Shown here in pieces: positions 44,870 to 54,124 of a stretch of DNA of 64,000 nt. Position 1 is the first letter of the stretch. Each line of letters starts with the position of its first letter. The stretch is from the NCBI RefSeq assembly GCF_052119645.1, contig NZ_JBGQOM010000014.1, positions 59,028 through 123,027 on the forward strand. The letters are read 5' to 3'. Source of the stretch: Paraglaciecola sp030730205. GTDB lineage: Bacteria > Pseudomonadota > Gammaproteobacteria > Enterobacterales > Alteromonadaceae. Both the position numbers and the translations under genes were made by a program. The notes beneath the pieces were generated by a model that ran no database searches, had not been told where the DNA came from, and saw only the letters and a list, made by a program, of their open reading frames with translations.

Positions 44870-46087
44870 ATGGAAAATAGTATTCAACAAAAAACCAACT
44901 GGTTAACACTGGCTTTGTGTTTTGTTACCACCATCTTTGAAGGCTTGGATTTGCAATCAATGGGCGTTGCAGCGCCAAAAATAGTGGCAGAATTAGCAAT
45001 AGACTCCAACGAAATGGGCTTAATTGCCAGTGCAAGTTCAGTGGGATTACTCATTGGTGCGCTGTTTGGCGGCATGGTGTCTGACTATATTGGTAGAAAA
45101 TGGGTGCTTATTTGGTCAGTAGTCGCCTTTGGAACGTTGTCGGTACTCACGCCTTTTGCCTGGGATCCAAATTCACTCATCGCTATTCGTTTTGGTACCG
45201 GCTTAGGCATGGGTGGTGCTTTACCAATGATCATCGCCATTGCCGCCGAAGCAGTTGATCCTAAACGTCGAGCAGGGGTGGTGACCATGATGTATTGCGC
45301 CACACCTATAGGCGGTTTTATTGCTACCTTTATTGCTTTAGCGTCAGATGAGTGGCGTAACATCTTTTATGTCGGTGGCCTTGCTCCTTTATTGTTGGTC
45401 CCTGTTTTGGTTAAGTATTTACAAGAATCAAAGGTATTTACCGATGCTCAACAAGCTCGAAATAATACTGACAATGCGCCCAGTATTAGCGTCAGCAATG
45501 CCCTGTTTGGTGAAAAAAGAGCCATGCCCACACTGTATATTTGGCTGGGCTTTTTATGTTCAGTGGCGGTGTTATATTTATTACTTAACTGGCTACCGCT
45601 ATTATTAGTGGGTAAAGGTTTCAGTAGTGCCCAAGCGAGCAAAGTACAAATGGTATTTAATGTGGGTGGTTCAACTGGCGCACTATTACTTGGCTATTTA
45701 ATTACTCGCTACAGCCCCCGCTGGATATTTGCCTTTGTTACCGTAGCCATTGCACTTGCACTCATTAGTCTTGCTGGACTTGAACACAACATGGCCTATG
45801 CTATTTTAGCCGGTTTGGTGGTGGGGATTTTTGCCAACGGTTTAGTGTTTTTGCTATACGGGCAAGCGGGGGCGTACTACCCCACACGTTTTCGTGGCAC
45901 CGGTGTCGGCTCGGCTGTTGCAGTAGGTCGTATGGGCGCCATCATTGGGCCTCTCATGGCCGGTGTGTTATTAAGCGCCGATGTAAGTCCTTCTCAGGTA
46001 CTTCTTTATATCTTACCTCTTGTGTTAGTCGCTGGCGGCGCGATTCAGTTGCTCTTTTTCTGCCCCAAATCTGAGAGTGAGGAATAA
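44870..46087 (+). CDS. MFS transporter, aromatic acid:H+ symporter (AAHS) type
   Basis: A 405-residue twelve-helix major facilitator. Signature loops: GGMVSDYIGRKWV between helices 2 and 3, RFGTGLGMGGALPM in helix 4, and FEGLDLQSMGVAAP in helix 1 (the Asp is conserved in PcaK/MhpT relatives). It is the probable uptake carrier for the hydroxylated aromatic acid consumed by this operon. Its end overlaps a GTG-opened frame of the next gene, whose real ATG lies 1 bp after the stop. Confidence 0.88.
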   Translation: MENSIQQKTNWLTLALCFVTTIFEGLDLQSMGVAAPKIVAELAIDSNEMGLIASASSVGLLIGALFGGMVSDYIGRKWVLIWSVVAFGTLSVLTPFAWDPNSLIAIRFGTGLGMGGALPMIIAIAAEAVDPKRRAGVVTMMYCATPIGGFIATFIALASDEWRNIFYVGGLAPLLLVPVLVKYLQESKVFTDAQQARNNTDNAPSISVSNALFGEKRAMPTLYIWLGFLCSVAVLYLLLNWLPLLLVGKGFSSAQASKVQMVFNVGGSTGALLLGYLITRYSPRWIFAFVTVAIALALISLAGLEHNMAYAILAGLVVGIFANGLVFLLYGQAGAYYPTRFRGTGVGSAVAVGRMGAIIGPLMAGVLLSADVSPSQVLLYILPLVLVAGGAIQLLFFCPKSESEE

Positions 46088-46088
46088 T

Positions 46089-47528
46089 ATGCAGCAACAA
46101 TTTAAGCTACTTATCAACGGCGAGTGGGTTGCTGGTAAAGCAGTAAGCGCCAATATTAATCCATCCGATACCAGTGATGTGATTGGCGAATATGCACAGG
46201 CCGATGAAAATCTAACGCTACATGCCATTGACGCGGCTAAAACCGCATTTAAATCGTGGTCTGTGAGCTCTATTCAACAACGTTTTGATCTGCTCGATAC
46301 TGTTGGCACCGAGATTTTAGCGCGTAAAGACGAACTATCGACGCTACTAGCCCTTGAGGAAGGCAAAACCAAAGCCGAAGCCTTAGGTGAGGTAACGCGA
46401 GCTGGGCAAATTTTTAAGTTTTTTGCTGGAGAATGTGTGCGTCTAACTGGCGACAAACTAGCGTCCATCAGACCAGGCATAGAAATCGAAATTACCCGAG
46501 AACCTATTGGCGTTGTGGGCTTGATCACGCCGTGGAATTTTCCTATTGCTATTCCGGCTTGGAAAATAGCACCGGCGTTAGCATATGGTAATACGGTGGT
46601 ATTTAAACCTGCAGAACTTGTACCTGGCTCTGCATGGGCTTTAGCCGATATTATTCATCGCGCAGGCGCACCAGCGGGTGTTTTTAACCTAGTGACTGGG
46701 CGTGGCTCTGTGGTGGGTGAAACCCTGGTCAATCATCCTGATGTTGCTGCGATTAGTTTTACTGGCTCGGAGAATACAGGACGTAATATTGCCGCTAAAG
46801 TAGTGGGGCGCATGGCTAAAGTGCAACTGGAAATGGGCGGAAAAAACCCCTTAGTTGTGCTGGATGATGCGGATCTAGAAATAGCCGCAGAAGTGGCAGT
46901 AAATGGCGCCTTTTATGCAACTGGACAGCGCTGTACCGCTTCATCACGGTTTATCGTTACAAGTGGTATTCATGACCGTTTTGTCGACGCGGTAATGGCA
47001 AAAATGCGTAAACTACAAGTCGGCCATGCCTTGGCGGCAGATACCTTAATTGGACCGGTGGTGGATAAAAATCAATTAGACATAGATTGCCACTATATTC
47101 AATTAGGTCAGCAGGAGGGCGCTAAACTGGCTTTTGGTGGTGAGGTATTACAAAGAAAGACTCAGGGTTTTTTCTTGCAGCCGGCTCTTTTCACTGAAAC
47201 AAAGGTAGACATGCGCATTGCCAAAGAAGAGATTTTTGGACCGGTCGCCTGTGTGCTGAAAGTGGCAGACTATGAAGAGGCACTTACCATGGCAAACGAG
47301 ACTAAATTTGGTCTTTCAAGCGGTATTGTTACTACATCGCTGAAGTACGCAAACCATTATAAGCGTCATGCCAAAAGTGGTATGGTCATGATCAATGCAC
47401 CAACCGCTGGAGTAGATTACCACGTGCCCTTTGGAGGTAGCAAAGGCTCGAGTTATGGTGCTAGAGAGCAGGGGCGCTATGCCGCTGAGTTTTATACCAC
47501 GGTAAAAACCGCTTATATTGCTTCGTAA
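46089..47528 (+). CDS. NAD(P)-dependent aldehyde dehydrogenase, probably succinate-semialdehyde-type
   Basis: A 479-residue aldehyde dehydrogenase with TPWNFPIAIP (near 145), LEMGGKNPLV (catalytic Glu near 252) and the catalytic Cys in TGQRCTASSR (near 286). GAGG sits seven bases before the ATG at 46089. The pathway ends in succinic semialdehyde, which this enzyme could oxidise to succinate. Overall style also resembles alpha-ketoglutaric semialdehyde dehydrogenases, so the substrate is uncertain. Confidence 0.82.
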   Translation: MQQQFKLLINGEWVAGKAVSANINPSDTSDVIGEYAQADENLTLHAIDAAKTAFKSWSVSSIQQRFDLLDTVGTEILARKDELSTLLALEEGKTKAEALGEVTRAGQIFKFFAGECVRLTGDKLASIRPGIEIEITREPIGVVGLITPWNFPIAIPAWKIAPALAYGNTVVFKPAELVPGSAWALADIIHRAGAPAGVFNLVTGRGSVVGETLVNHPDVAAISFTGSENTGRNIAAKVVGRMAKVQLEMGGKNPLVVLDDADLEIAAEVAVNGAFYATGQRCTASSRFIVTSGIHDRFVDAVMAKMRKLQVGHALAADTLIGPVVDKNQLDIDCHYIQLGQQEGAKLAFGGEVLQRKTQGFFLQPALFTETKVDMRIAKEEIFGPVACVLKVADYEEALTMANETKFGLSSGIVTTSLKYANHYKRHAKSGMVMINAPTAGVDYHVPFGGSKGSSYGAREQGRYAAEFYTTVKTAYIAS

Positions 47529-47620
47529 AATCAGCGCTTTAGTGACACGCTTTATAAGTAAAAGGGGATTGAGTATAGTTTGTGTTCTTGGGGATAATAT
47601 GAATAGAGTAGCGATGTGAT

Positions 47621-48526
47621 ATGGCACGATTTTCTTTAAGGCAGTTAGAAGCGCTAGTGGCTGTAGCAGATGCAAAAAACTTTAATCGAGCCGGCGATTA
47701 TATGCATTTAAGTTCGTCTACCATCAGTAACTTGATTGCTGAACTAGAAGATCGTTTAGGTTTTGCGGTGTTTGACCGCACGACCCGTAAGGTATCGCTC
47801 ACCACTGGTGGCCGAGAATTTTTAGCCTATGCAGTATCGGTATTGCAGCAAATGAAAGTTGCTGAAGCCGCAGCTATTGAGCTAAAAGACAACAACGTTC
47901 GGATCGTGAGGGTGGCTGCCCCGCAAGTGGTAGCTGCTACGTTGTTACCTGAAATCATTGCGGCTTACCGAATAACCCACCCTGATATTCGTGTACACAT
48001 TGTTGACGCTGCGGTTATTTCTTTGTCAGATCAAATTATTAACGGCTCTGCGGATATTGCTATTGGCCCCGAGCAACAAGTTAATCAGGGTATTTCAGTG
48101 ACCCAACTTTTTCAAAGTCGCTGGATTTTATGGTGTCATCCGGATCATCCAATATCTGCGAAAACCGAGGTGAAATGGTCAGAACTTCGTCCTTATGTGA
48201 TATGTGCGGCTGGTTCAGACCACGAGCAAAGTCTTGCTAGTATATTAAATACCCTAGAGCCAAGTGAGCGTTTTCACGTATCTGATATTGTGGAGAGCGT
48301 CACCACGGCACTGGGTTTAGTCTCGCAAAATATCGCTTTAACCATGACGCCTGAATTTGTTGATCAGCTGGGTATCCATCAACACTTACGTAAGTTGCCA
48401 TTGAGCCAGCCGACGTTATCAAGACACTACGTACTCTATAGTCAAAGCGACATGTGGGTTTCTGATCCGGTGCAAGGTTTTGCGGATTTTGTTAAACAAT
48501 TTGTTGCGACTAAACACTTTAATTAG
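47621..48526 (+). CDS. LysR-family transcriptional regulator
   Basis: A 301-residue regulator of standard LysR length with one N-terminal HTH (residues about 5-62, NFNRAGDYMHLSSSTISNLI) and an effector domain. It lies on the same strand between the aldehyde dehydrogenase and the FAD oxidase and could act on either the hpa operon or the oxidase. Target unknown. Confidence 0.88.
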   Translation: MARFSLRQLEALVAVADAKNFNRAGDYMHLSSSTISNLIAELEDRLGFAVFDRTTRKVSLTTGGREFLAYAVSVLQQMKVAEAAAIELKDNNVRIVRVAAPQVVAATLLPEIIAAYRITHPDIRVHIVDAAVISLSDQIINGSADIAIGPEQQVNQGISVTQLFQSRWILWCHPDHPISAKTEVKWSELRPYVICAAGSDHEQSLASILNTLEPSERFHVSDIVESVTTALGLVSQNIALTMTPEFVDQLGIHQHLRKLPLSQPTLSRHYVLYSQSDMWVSDPVQGFADFVKQFVATKHFN

Positions 48527-48579
48527 CCCTTAAACCTACCGATTGATGCAAGCACATGCGCACCTAATAGGATTTACCG

Positions 48580-49968
48580 ATGTTGCATTCCTCCCATATT
48601 CAGCGCCTTCAAACCTTACTTGGGGATGACGCGCTTAACGTTGACCCAGACATGTTAACGGCTTACAGCAAAGACTGGAGTTCGGTACCAGCGCAATTGC
48701 CCTTGGCGGTGGTTAAACCCCGCAACAGTGCTCAGGTCGCAAAATTTATGCAGTACTGTCATAAACATGCCATCAATATCGTTATTCAAGGCGGACGAAC
48801 TGGATTATGTGGTGGCGCCACACCGCAGCGTAATGAAGTAGTGCTGAGCTTGGAGCGCATGAATCACATTGTCAGTGTTGATGAAAAAGCCATGACCATG
48901 ACCGTAGAAGCAGGGGCAACGCTAGAACAAGTACAAAACAAAGCACTCGGGTATGGCCTTGATTTTCCGCTTGATTTAAGTGCTCGGGGTAACTGCACCA
49001 TTGGTGGAAATGCAGCCACCAATGCAGGCGGTAATCGCGTAATAAAATTTGGCATGATGCGTGATTTAGTGCTGGGGATTGAAGCAGTCTTGCCTGACGG
49101 CAATATTGTGGGTGGCCTGAATAGCATGATGAAAAATAATGCCGGATTCGATTTAAAACACCTGTTTATTGGCTCAGAAGGCAGCCTTGGCATTATAACT
49201 CAATTAGTACTTAAGCTCGTTCCGCGCAGCGACGAATCAGTTGTGGTGTTATGCGCTGCTACCTGTTTGGATAATCTCATCTTATTACTGAGCAAATTGC
49301 GCCGAGAAAACGCGCAAAATCTTTCGGCATTTGAAGTCATGTGGGCGGATTACTTTGACGCAGTGATTGATATACAGCAACTTGCTCGTAAACCCTTTGC
49401 TGCTAATTATGCCATTTATGCCTTAGTTGAGTTTCAAGGCCAAGATAAGGCCGCGCTGCAAACCATGAGCGAAACCTTGCTAGGTGAAGCCATAGAACAG
49501 GGTTTAGTGGAAGACGTTATTATTGCCCAATCGTTACAAGACAACGCTGATATATGGGCTATCAGAGAAGCCATAGCCGAGTTACTTAGTCGTGTAAAAC
49601 CCTTTATTGCGTTTGATATCAGCATGCCCATTAGCGACATGCAAGATTTTGTGAATACCAGTAGACAACGGGTGGCTGATAAGTATCCAAAGGCCAGATA
49701 TTTTGCTTTTGGGCATTTAGGAGACGGTAACCTGCACTTAACCATTAGTTATCCGCACCCAGAACAACTGCATGCTATCGAAGACGAGGTATTAAAAATA
49801 GCAGGGAAGATGGGCGCATCAATTTCCGGTGAACATGGTATAGGCGTGGTAAAAAAAGACTTTTTGAAATATTCACGCAGCGACAGTGAAATTGCGTTAA
49901 TGAAAGCCATGAAGAACATGATGGACCCCAACAATATACTTAACGTTGGTCGGGTATTAAATATCTAA
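48580..49968 (+). CDS. FAD-binding 2-hydroxyacid dehydrogenase (GlcD/D-2-hydroxyglutarate dehydrogenase-like)
   Basis: A 462-residue flavoprotein: FAD_binding_4 domain (about 40-180, with IQGGRTGLCGGATP and NCTIGGNAATNAGGNRVIKFG) and a C-terminal FAD-oxidase_C domain with FGHLGDGNLHLTI and GEHGIGVVKK. It oxidises a D-2-hydroxyacid to a 2-oxoacid, passing electrons to the respiratory chain or ETF. D-lactate and D-2-hydroxyglutarate are both possible; not distinguishable by eye. Confidence 0.83.
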   Translation: MLHSSHIQRLQTLLGDDALNVDPDMLTAYSKDWSSVPAQLPLAVVKPRNSAQVAKFMQYCHKHAINIVIQGGRTGLCGGATPQRNEVVLSLERMNHIVSVDEKAMTMTVEAGATLEQVQNKALGYGLDFPLDLSARGNCTIGGNAATNAGGNRVIKFGMMRDLVLGIEAVLPDGNIVGGLNSMMKNNAGFDLKHLFIGSEGSLGIITQLVLKLVPRSDESVVVLCAATCLDNLILLLSKLRRENAQNLSAFEVMWADYFDAVIDIQQLARKPFAANYAIYALVEFQGQDKAALQTMSETLLGEAIEQGLVEDVIIAQSLQDNADIWAIREAIAELLSRVKPFIAFDISMPISDMQDFVNTSRQRVADKYPKARYFAFGHLGDGNLHLTISYPHPEQLHAIEDEVLKIAGKMGASISGEHGIGVVKKDFLKYSRSDSEIALMKAMKNMMDPNNILNVGRVLNI

Positions 49969-50383
49969 GAGTTGCTAAGAGAATCACTGATTTTACAATA
50001 AGCCTAAATGGGCTGTTTGTGCTTGAGAAAAAGAGTAAAACTGCTGTATTCACGCAAAGTCACTTGCTTCGTTAGACATAGCGAAGACCGAACACCTCGT
50101 TTCTTACCCTATTTAACCCTATCGATTTAAGCAGTATTCCGTCTTTCCACAAATTTATTTTTTTTCAAAGGCAGAAAATTGAACATACACAGGGAGTTGT
50201 ACCGTGATTAAGAGAAACGCCATTTTACTGAATAAGATGTGGTTATGAATTAAAAAAACGTCCAGCGCAGTTAAAGCCGACTAAGTTGTTTCAAAATAAT
50301 GAGGCGCGATATAGAGCGAAATAGCTTTTCTTGGCGCTTCATAAAACGGTCAGCAAGCCGCTGACCGTGTTAGGCAAATTGAT
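49969..50383. other. Intergenic region
   Basis: 415 bp without a convincing gene. A weak AGCC-TAAATG-GGCT hairpin follows the FAD oxidase at about 50010, and the Usp terminator hairpin (50346-50368) lies at the right end. Nothing else was recognised. Confidence 0.5.
50342..50368 (-). terminator. Rho-independent terminator of the tandem-Usp gene
   Basis: On the minus strand ACGGTCAGC pairs perfectly with GCTGACCGT (9 bp, 5-nt loop) and is followed by TTTTAT. It lies 16 bp after the stop of the Usp gene. Confidence 0.8.
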
Positions 50384-51289
50384 TTATGGTTTTAAACACA
50401 ACACTTCACAATTTAATCGTGCCAAGACTGATTCTGCGGTATTACCCATGAGTGCTGCAGAAATACCTTTACGTCCAACGCTGCCCATTACCACTAACTG
50501 TGGTTTAAGCTCTCCAACCACTTTAGCTATGGCGAGATCAGGTAAGCCCGACTCCACATGAAGTTGGCTGGGCTTAGGCACGAGTTGATTTTGTTCGAGG
50601 AGTTGATTGAGTTTGTCTCGATGGTAATTTTCGGTATTACTGTTGAGCTGCTTAACATCCAGCGTAGGAAAATCCATTGCAGCACTCACCGCGTAAGTTG
50701 TGTATGCATTAACTACATGCAAGGAACTCAGTTGAATATGGGAAAACAGCTTAGCTGATGCGATAACGGCACTGTTTAAGGCAATGTGATCAGCATCAGT
50801 GGTAAGTACGTCCACCGCCGCAAGAATTGGGTCGTTGGTCCAACTCGAATGTTTAACTAACAACAATGGGGCCTGGCAATGTCTAATTAGGTGTCTGTCT
50901 GTGGGCAGGGCAAAAGGATTGATACTGAGTGGCTCTGCACTGACTCGTTTAATCACCAAATCTGGCTGCAACGTTTTCACCACCTCTTCGATTACTTCAT
51001 GCAGATGCGGACTCCATTTGACGATAACAGAACACTCAATGTCCTGACTTTTTACCTCTTTGGCAATCGACTGCAAATAAAACGTTCTATCTGCCAAATG
51101 TTGTTCTTTAAGCTGATCTCGCTGTTCGCTGGGCAGCACTTCGTTTAAATCGAGGGCAGGTTCATAGTTGGTACTTAAAAGATGAATATGAATATCTCTG
51201 TATTCCGCAAATTTTATTGCCCGTTGTAGCGCCTCATGTTCTTTATGTTTACCGCTGATGATGACCAAGATGTGATGTGGCATTTTCAT
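50384..51289 (-). CDS. Tandem-domain universal stress protein (UspE-like), FNR-boxed
   Basis: A 301-residue protein with two Usp domains (about residues 4-145 and 155-300). The second has GSVGRKGISAALMGNTAE, nearly the same loop as the uspE at 3.2 kb, so it is a distant paralog of it. A perfect FNR box lies 64 bp upstream and a strong terminator follows, giving a single-gene low-oxygen unit. The second ATG (51283) is an alternative start. Confidence 0.9.
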   Translation of the reverse strand: MKMPHHILVIISGKHKEHEALQRAIKFAEYRDIHIHLLSTNYEPALDLNEVLPSEQRDQLKEQHLADRTFYLQSIAKEVKSQDIECSVIVKWSPHLHEVIEEVVKTLQPDLVIKRVSAEPLSINPFALPTDRHLIRHCQAPLLLVKHSSWTNDPILAAVDVLTTDADHIALNSAVIASAKLFSHIQLSSLHVVNAYTTYAVSAAMDFPTLDVKQLNSNTENYHRDKLNQLLEQNQLVPKPSQLHVESGLPDLAIAKVVGELKPQLVVMGSVGRKGISAALMGNTAESVLARLNCEVLCLKP

Positions 51290-51775
51290 GGAGGGTCTCG
51301 TTTCACGTAAAGGAGTTCAATACTCAGTGTAGACCCAAACTCATATTAGATTTTGATGTACATCAAGTAGACCGACTTTACACTCAGGTGAAACACCATG
51401 AAACAGGTGGGGTATTAATCTTTTAAGACAGGAATTATATGAAACAACTGTGTATAAGATTTAATTTAATTCTATATTTCAATGCTTTGAGACCTGCTTT
51501 TAACAAGTAAAAGTGTGGATAAGGTTAGGGCAGGGGGTTGTGTTGGGAGCGGGCAAAAATCAAGGGTAGGCCGATGCTTTCTGCAAGTCGTTTTTAAAAA
51601 AAAATATGGTCAAAATATAAACATGGAAAGGTTGTAGTGAGTAGCTAGGTGGCTTTGCCTTGGCAGAACAGTGATGCGCGACGCCGTCGTACCCAGTGAA
51701 TAATAAAGTCACACTGCCTCGGCTTAGCCTGAAAAATCCTTTAACGATTAATGACCAGCTAAGCCATCTCATTGC
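51290..51775. other. Intergenic region with FNR box
   Basis: 486 bp. The only clear element is the FNR box at 51353-51366. A 70-codon minus-strand frame at 51560-51772 lacks a ribosome site and family features and was not called. Confidence 0.5.
51353..51366. promoter_or_regulatory. Perfect FNR/Anr box upstream of the tandem-Usp gene
   Basis: TTGATGTACATCAA, a full 14-bp palindrome matching TTGAT-N4-ATCAA exactly. It is 64 bp from the ATG, a distance compatible with class II activation. Confidence 0.88.
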
Positions 51776-52573
51776 CTAGTAGTGTAAAGAGAGGTGCTTT
51801 GGATCCACTGGGCGCAGATGTTGGAGTAGGGGGTGCTTACGCTGCTTTAACTCAGTCAAGACTAACTGGGCGACTTCTCTTGCGCCTAGTTCATTAAAAT
51901 GGGTATTGTCTTTTACCCCATTAGGATAATTAGGGTGTAAATCGGGGGCGATATGCATAAAACGCACAAGGGAATCTTGCTCTCCTAGCTGAGTAAAATA
52001 ATCGCGACTTAGGGTATCCATATCGATGTATTCGACTTTCGTTTCTTCGGCCACTTGTTTGACTAATTCGGAATAGGGGTGAGTGAACTTGATGCTACCT
52101 TGTTCATTAAAATTACGTCGTGTTACCGGCGAAAGTAAAATGGCATGGGCCTTTTTAAAGCGTACTTCATTGATGTAATTAATCAGATTTTGCCGATATT
52201 GTGCCGGCGTAGTATATCGATCAACTTTGCTTTCAGACTCATCATTGTGGCCAAATTGAATAAAAACATAGTCGCCGCTCTGACACAAATCGATGAGCTC
52301 TTGCCACAAACCTTCGCTTCTAAACGTTTTAGTGCTGCGTCCGTTTTTAGCAAAATTGTGTACTGCAACGCTCTCATTAAAGAAAGTCGCGAAGGGCATG
52401 CCCCAACCAGTTTCAGGATAATCTTTCAAATCTTTGATGGCCATGGTTGAGTCCCCAGCCATAAGAATTTTTAAGCCCGAATTTTCTTCGGCTCGCAAAT
52501 TTTGCATTAGTGAACCAACTATCAACAATAAAAGAATGTAGGTAGGGTAGACGTTTAGCTTGGAATAATGCAC
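51776..52573 (-). CDS. Secreted SGNH esterase, rhamnogalacturonan acetylesterase-like (CE12)
   Basis: A 265-residue protein with an N-terminal hydrophobic signal (about residues 9-28, cut likely near LRAEE). Catalytic blocks: GDSTMA (block I Ser), NGRSTKTFR (block II), FIQFGHNDES (block III) and DNTHFNELGA (catalytic Asp/His). This is the CE12 pattern of rhamnogalacturonan or xylan acetylesterases. It stands alone, without a visible pectin cluster in the window. Confidence 0.87.
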   Translation of the reverse strand: MHYSKLNVYPTYILLLLIVGSLMQNLRAEENSGLKILMAGDSTMAIKDLKDYPETGWGMPFATFFNESVAVHNFAKNGRSTKTFRSEGLWQELIDLCQSGDYVFIQFGHNDESESKVDRYTTPAQYRQNLINYINEVRFKKAHAILLSPVTRRNFNEQGSIKFTHPYSELVKQVAEETKVEYIDMDTLSRDYFTQLGEQDSLVRFMHIAPDLHPNYPNGVKDNTHFNELGAREVAQLVLTELKQRKHPLLQHLRPVDPKHLSLHY

Positions 52574-52731
52574 AGAATAACTCTCGTTTTTTAGCTTAAT
52601 TTAAGCATCCTAACGCGAATTATTCCTTACCCAAGCGAATTCTATCGTTTTCTTCTAATATGAATAAATAATAGATATTTTTCATTGAGATAGAAGATTT
52701 CAATGAACTTAAAAATAGGTTACGCATAACC

Positions 52732-53247
52732 TTAAAACATCACTTCTCCGGGTTTTCTGGGCGACAAATATTGATTCAATAATAAATTATTCTGCCGCAC
52801 ATTATTGGCCTCATATAAACCAGCGGAGAACGGCTCGGTGTGGATTTCCTGTTCATCTGGCGCTGGAGGCATCGCACTAAAATTTGTACTTTGTTGGCTA
52901 ATATTGGCCGAATATGGTTCAGAGTCGAAGGCATTGAGAGTCGTAATTTTGGGGGGAGTAAACTCAGTAAGTTGAGTTTTTAACAGCCTATTTTGCGGGG
53001 CTATGGTGGTGGAAATTCTTTTGCTATCTATAAACGTAGTGCTAACAAATAATACTTTTTTCAAGGTATGTGCATGGGGGTCATAATTAAATAAGGTTTC
53101 AATTTTAGTTAATTGGCCGTGTGCACTGTTTAATTGTTTATACACCGTAAGCATGTTGTAGTGGCGTACAGATCCAGTTGATTGATAGTTACTGGCAAAG
53201 GTTGAAAAAACAAAAGCGCCTAAAAGTAGGGTAATGAGCTGCTTCAC
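52732..53247 (-). CDS. Hypothetical secreted protein
   Basis: 171 residues with a clear signal peptide (MKQLITLLLGAFVFSTFAS, cut likely after FAS). The mature part is polar, Asn/Thr/Pro-rich and cysteine-free. No family recognised. No operon partner. Confidence 0.65.
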   Translation of the reverse strand: MKQLITLLLGAFVFSTFASNYQSTGSVRHYNMLTVYKQLNSAHGQLTKIETLFNYDPHAHTLKKVLFVSTTFIDSKRISTTIAPQNRLLKTQLTEFTPPKITTLNAFDSEPYSANISQQSTNFSAMPPAPDEQEIHTEPFSAGLYEANNVRQNNLLLNQYLSPRKPGEVMF

Positions 53248-53463
53248 GAGATATCCTCACTTATCGATAGTTGGCTTGATCTAGACAAGTAAGTGTGCCG
53301 CTTTTATGTGTGTATCAGTAGTTTGAAAATGTTACAGAATTTAAATACTAAGCCTGTCATGTTGACGCTCGCCCTGCTTAAGTAAAGCAAGCGCATTGAC
53401 GAAAAAACTTCCTGGGTCAATCATGCTACAGTCGCTGCTTATCCAAGGTATTTGGCGCTTAAA

Positions 53464-53826
53464 TTACAAAGGTAGGTCTTGATTTTTTTCGAATTGTTCT
53501 AAGGCTTCAAGTGCCTCACAGCCATACACCATGGACGGACTGCCACCCATTAATATGGCTACGCCGATGGTTTCGACAATTTCTTGATGGCTGGCACCTG
53601 CTTTTAACGCATCATGCACATGAAACGCAATACAGCCGTTACAATGCACTGATATCGCGATACTAAGGGCGATGAGCTCTTTGGTTTTGGTGTCTAGAGC
53701 GCCCTTGCTAATCGCACTGGCATGTAATTGGCCAAAACCTGCCATGGTATCGGGGATCTCGGTGATAAGTTTGGCGCTAAGATTACGTAATTTTTCATAG
53801 CTACTAATATGATCGTTGGGGGTCAT
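53464..53826 (-). CDS. Carboxymuconolactone decarboxylase-family (AhpD-like) protein
   Basis: 120 residues with the redox CxxC core HCNGCIAFHVHDALKAGAS of AhpD-like proteins, which act as alkylhydroperoxidase or disulfide reductants and not in aromatic degradation despite the family name. It follows the SAP-motif gene by 13 bp and should share its FNR-boxed promoter, which argues for a redox role. Confidence 0.88.
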   Translation of the reverse strand: MTPNDHISSYEKLRNLSAKLITEIPDTMAGFGQLHASAISKGALDTKTKELIALSIAISVHCNGCIAFHVHDALKAGASHQEIVETIGVAILMGGSPSMVYGCEALEALEQFEKNQDLPL

Positions 53827-53839
53827 TGCAGTGTGCCTC

Positions 53840-54037
53840 TTAATGTGTCGAGCGGGGGCTTAAACAATCTTTGCGCCACTGGCACTCGCTTTGATCACAA
53901 CAGCCCTGAGTGGCACTGGCAACACAAGGGAAGTTACCCTCTTTATGTTGGATAAGGTGGATAAGTTGAGTTTTGCTGTGTTTTTTAAGGGGGATCCCCT
54001 TGGCTTTTGCTATTTCACTGACTTGTTTAAGGTTCAT
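53840..54037 (-). CDS. Small SAP/HeH-like protein with Cys motif
   Basis: 65 residues. The N-terminal half (VSEIAKAKGIPLKKHSKTQL) resembles a SAP/HeH helix-extended-helix motif that can contact nucleic acid. The C-terminal half carries five cysteines (FPCVASATQGCCDQSECQW, then KDC) suited to metal or iron-sulfur binding. The start at 54037 has AGGG upstream; the frame is open 11 codons earlier. A perfect FNR box lies 57 bp upstream. First gene of a pair with the AhpD-like gene. Confidence 0.75.
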   Translation of the reverse strand: MNLKQVSEIAKAKGIPLKKHSKTQLIHLIQHKEGNFPCVASATQGCCDQSECQWRKDCLSPRSTH

Positions 54038-54093
54038 TGCTTTGCCCTGAGTAAATTGAAGGGCAAGCATGCCCTAAACTATGGTGTTTACCT

Positions 54094-54107
54094 TTGATAC
54101 AGATCAA
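54094..54107. promoter_or_regulatory. Perfect FNR/Anr box upstream of the SAP-motif gene
   Basis: TTGATACAGATCAA matches TTGAT-N4-ATCAA exactly and sits 57 bp before the ATG at 54037, in the gap after pfk. Confidence 0.85.
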
Positions 54108-54124
54108 AGGTCGGGGCAATAAAT

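Noticed and set aside
51560..51772. 70-codon minus-strand frame in the gap between the Usp and esterase genes
   Set aside because: No ribosome site, no family similarity and biased composition; treated as non-coding.
53464..53826. Role of the carboxymuconolactone decarboxylase-family protein in aromatic degradation
   Set aside because: It has the AhpD CxxC core, lies far from the aromatic genes and shares an FNR-boxed promoter with a redox-type mini-protein; the 4,5-cleavage route does not use this enzyme.
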